A stretch of DNA of 64,000 nt, taken from assembly GCA_014360205.1 (NCBI GenBank), contig JACIXZ010000003.1, positions 119,651-183,650 on the forward strand, given 5' to 3'. This stretch comes from Tissierellales bacterium. Its GTDB lineage: Bacteria; Bacillota; Clostridia; Tissierellales; Tissierellaceae. Both the position numbers and the translations under genes were made by a program. Shown here piece by piece: positions 63,916-64,000 of the stretch. Within the stretch, counting starts at the first letter, position 1, and every line of letters begins with the position of its first letter. A model generated the notes under the pieces. The model was not told where the DNA came from, did not search any database, and saw nothing but the letters and a program-made list of their open reading frames with translations.

Positions 63916-64000
63916 TTTTTTTATATTGAAATGGCTAGATTCCCCCCATTTTGGGTATATATACAGTGTCAAAATGTGTATAACTCAAAACAAACAGAAA

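Noticed and set aside
63736..63972. A 78-residue minus-strand frame overlapping the SDR start
   Set aside because: Rich in Arg, Ser and Lys with no ribosome site; it is an alternative frame of the SDR gene.
1..64000. CRISPR arrays, tRNA or rRNA genes, insertion sequences, prophage
   Set aside because: No spaced direct repeats, cloverleaf sequences, rRNA motifs, transposases or integrases were recognised.

Overview
This 64 kb window is a low-GC, Gram-positive anaerobe-type chromosome segment. Clostridia/Tissierellia is my inference. It rests on AT-rich codons, purine-rich AGGAGG ribosome sites, a flagellum without L- and P-ring genes (no flgA, flgH or flgI), FliY instead of FliN, a TIGR02530-type hook protein, an S-box before metK and a clostridial gene order. 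No rRNA, tRNA, CRISPR array or insertion sequence was seen.

Layout. (1) 1-4006, plus strand: a 5'-truncated hypothetical gene, an S9 peptidase and a YihY/BrkB membrane protein, meeting comF and recD2 on the minus strand with no gap. (2) 6918-8355, minus strand: metK behind a SAM-I riboswitch with a clear promoter, aptamer and terminator, then a ferredoxin-like gene (8448-9155). (3) 9208-49275: about 40 kb of flagellar and chemotaxis genes, all on the minus strand, apparently in three units. Unit A (sigma-D promoter at 49250-49275): two MCPs, cheW, cheD, cheB, cheR, cheA, cheY, cheW, fliM, fliY, ending at a palindromic terminator. Unit B (sigma-D promoter at 37685-37710): flgM, flgN, flgK, flgL, fliW, csrA, flaG, fliD, fliS and a fliT-like gene, then a terminator. 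Unit C: a cyclic-di-GMP-I riboswitch, then flgB through flgG, including the export apparatus, stator, flhF/flhG, a PilZ brake protein, sigD and two small membrane proteins. No flagellin gene is present. (4) 49362-51825, plus strand: a split threonine/serine exporter pair and alanine dehydrogenase.

(5) 51864-63848, minus strand: the most interesting accessory region. A PAS-AAA+-Fis sigma-54 activator precedes a textbook -24/-12 promoter (61453-61470). That promoter should drive a ten-gene operon: a soluble sensor-like protein, an alpha/beta hydrolase, a KAS III-like condensing enzyme with an apparent Cys-His-His triad, an AbfT-type CoA-transferase, a second alpha/beta hydrolase and a complete branched-chain-amino-acid-type ABC importer (livH, M, G, F, J). 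An NAD-type SDR dehydrogenase lies just upstream of the activator. I infer a substrate-induced uptake and acyl-CoA catabolic pathway whose substrate I cannot name.

Two genes, a 73-residue membrane protein in the flagellar operon and the first gene of the sigma-54 operon, have strong Shine-Dalgarno sequences but no ATG, GTG or TTG at the proper distance. They appear to start at AUU (or ACG). Start sites below were moved from the longest reading frame wherever the ribosome site decides them.
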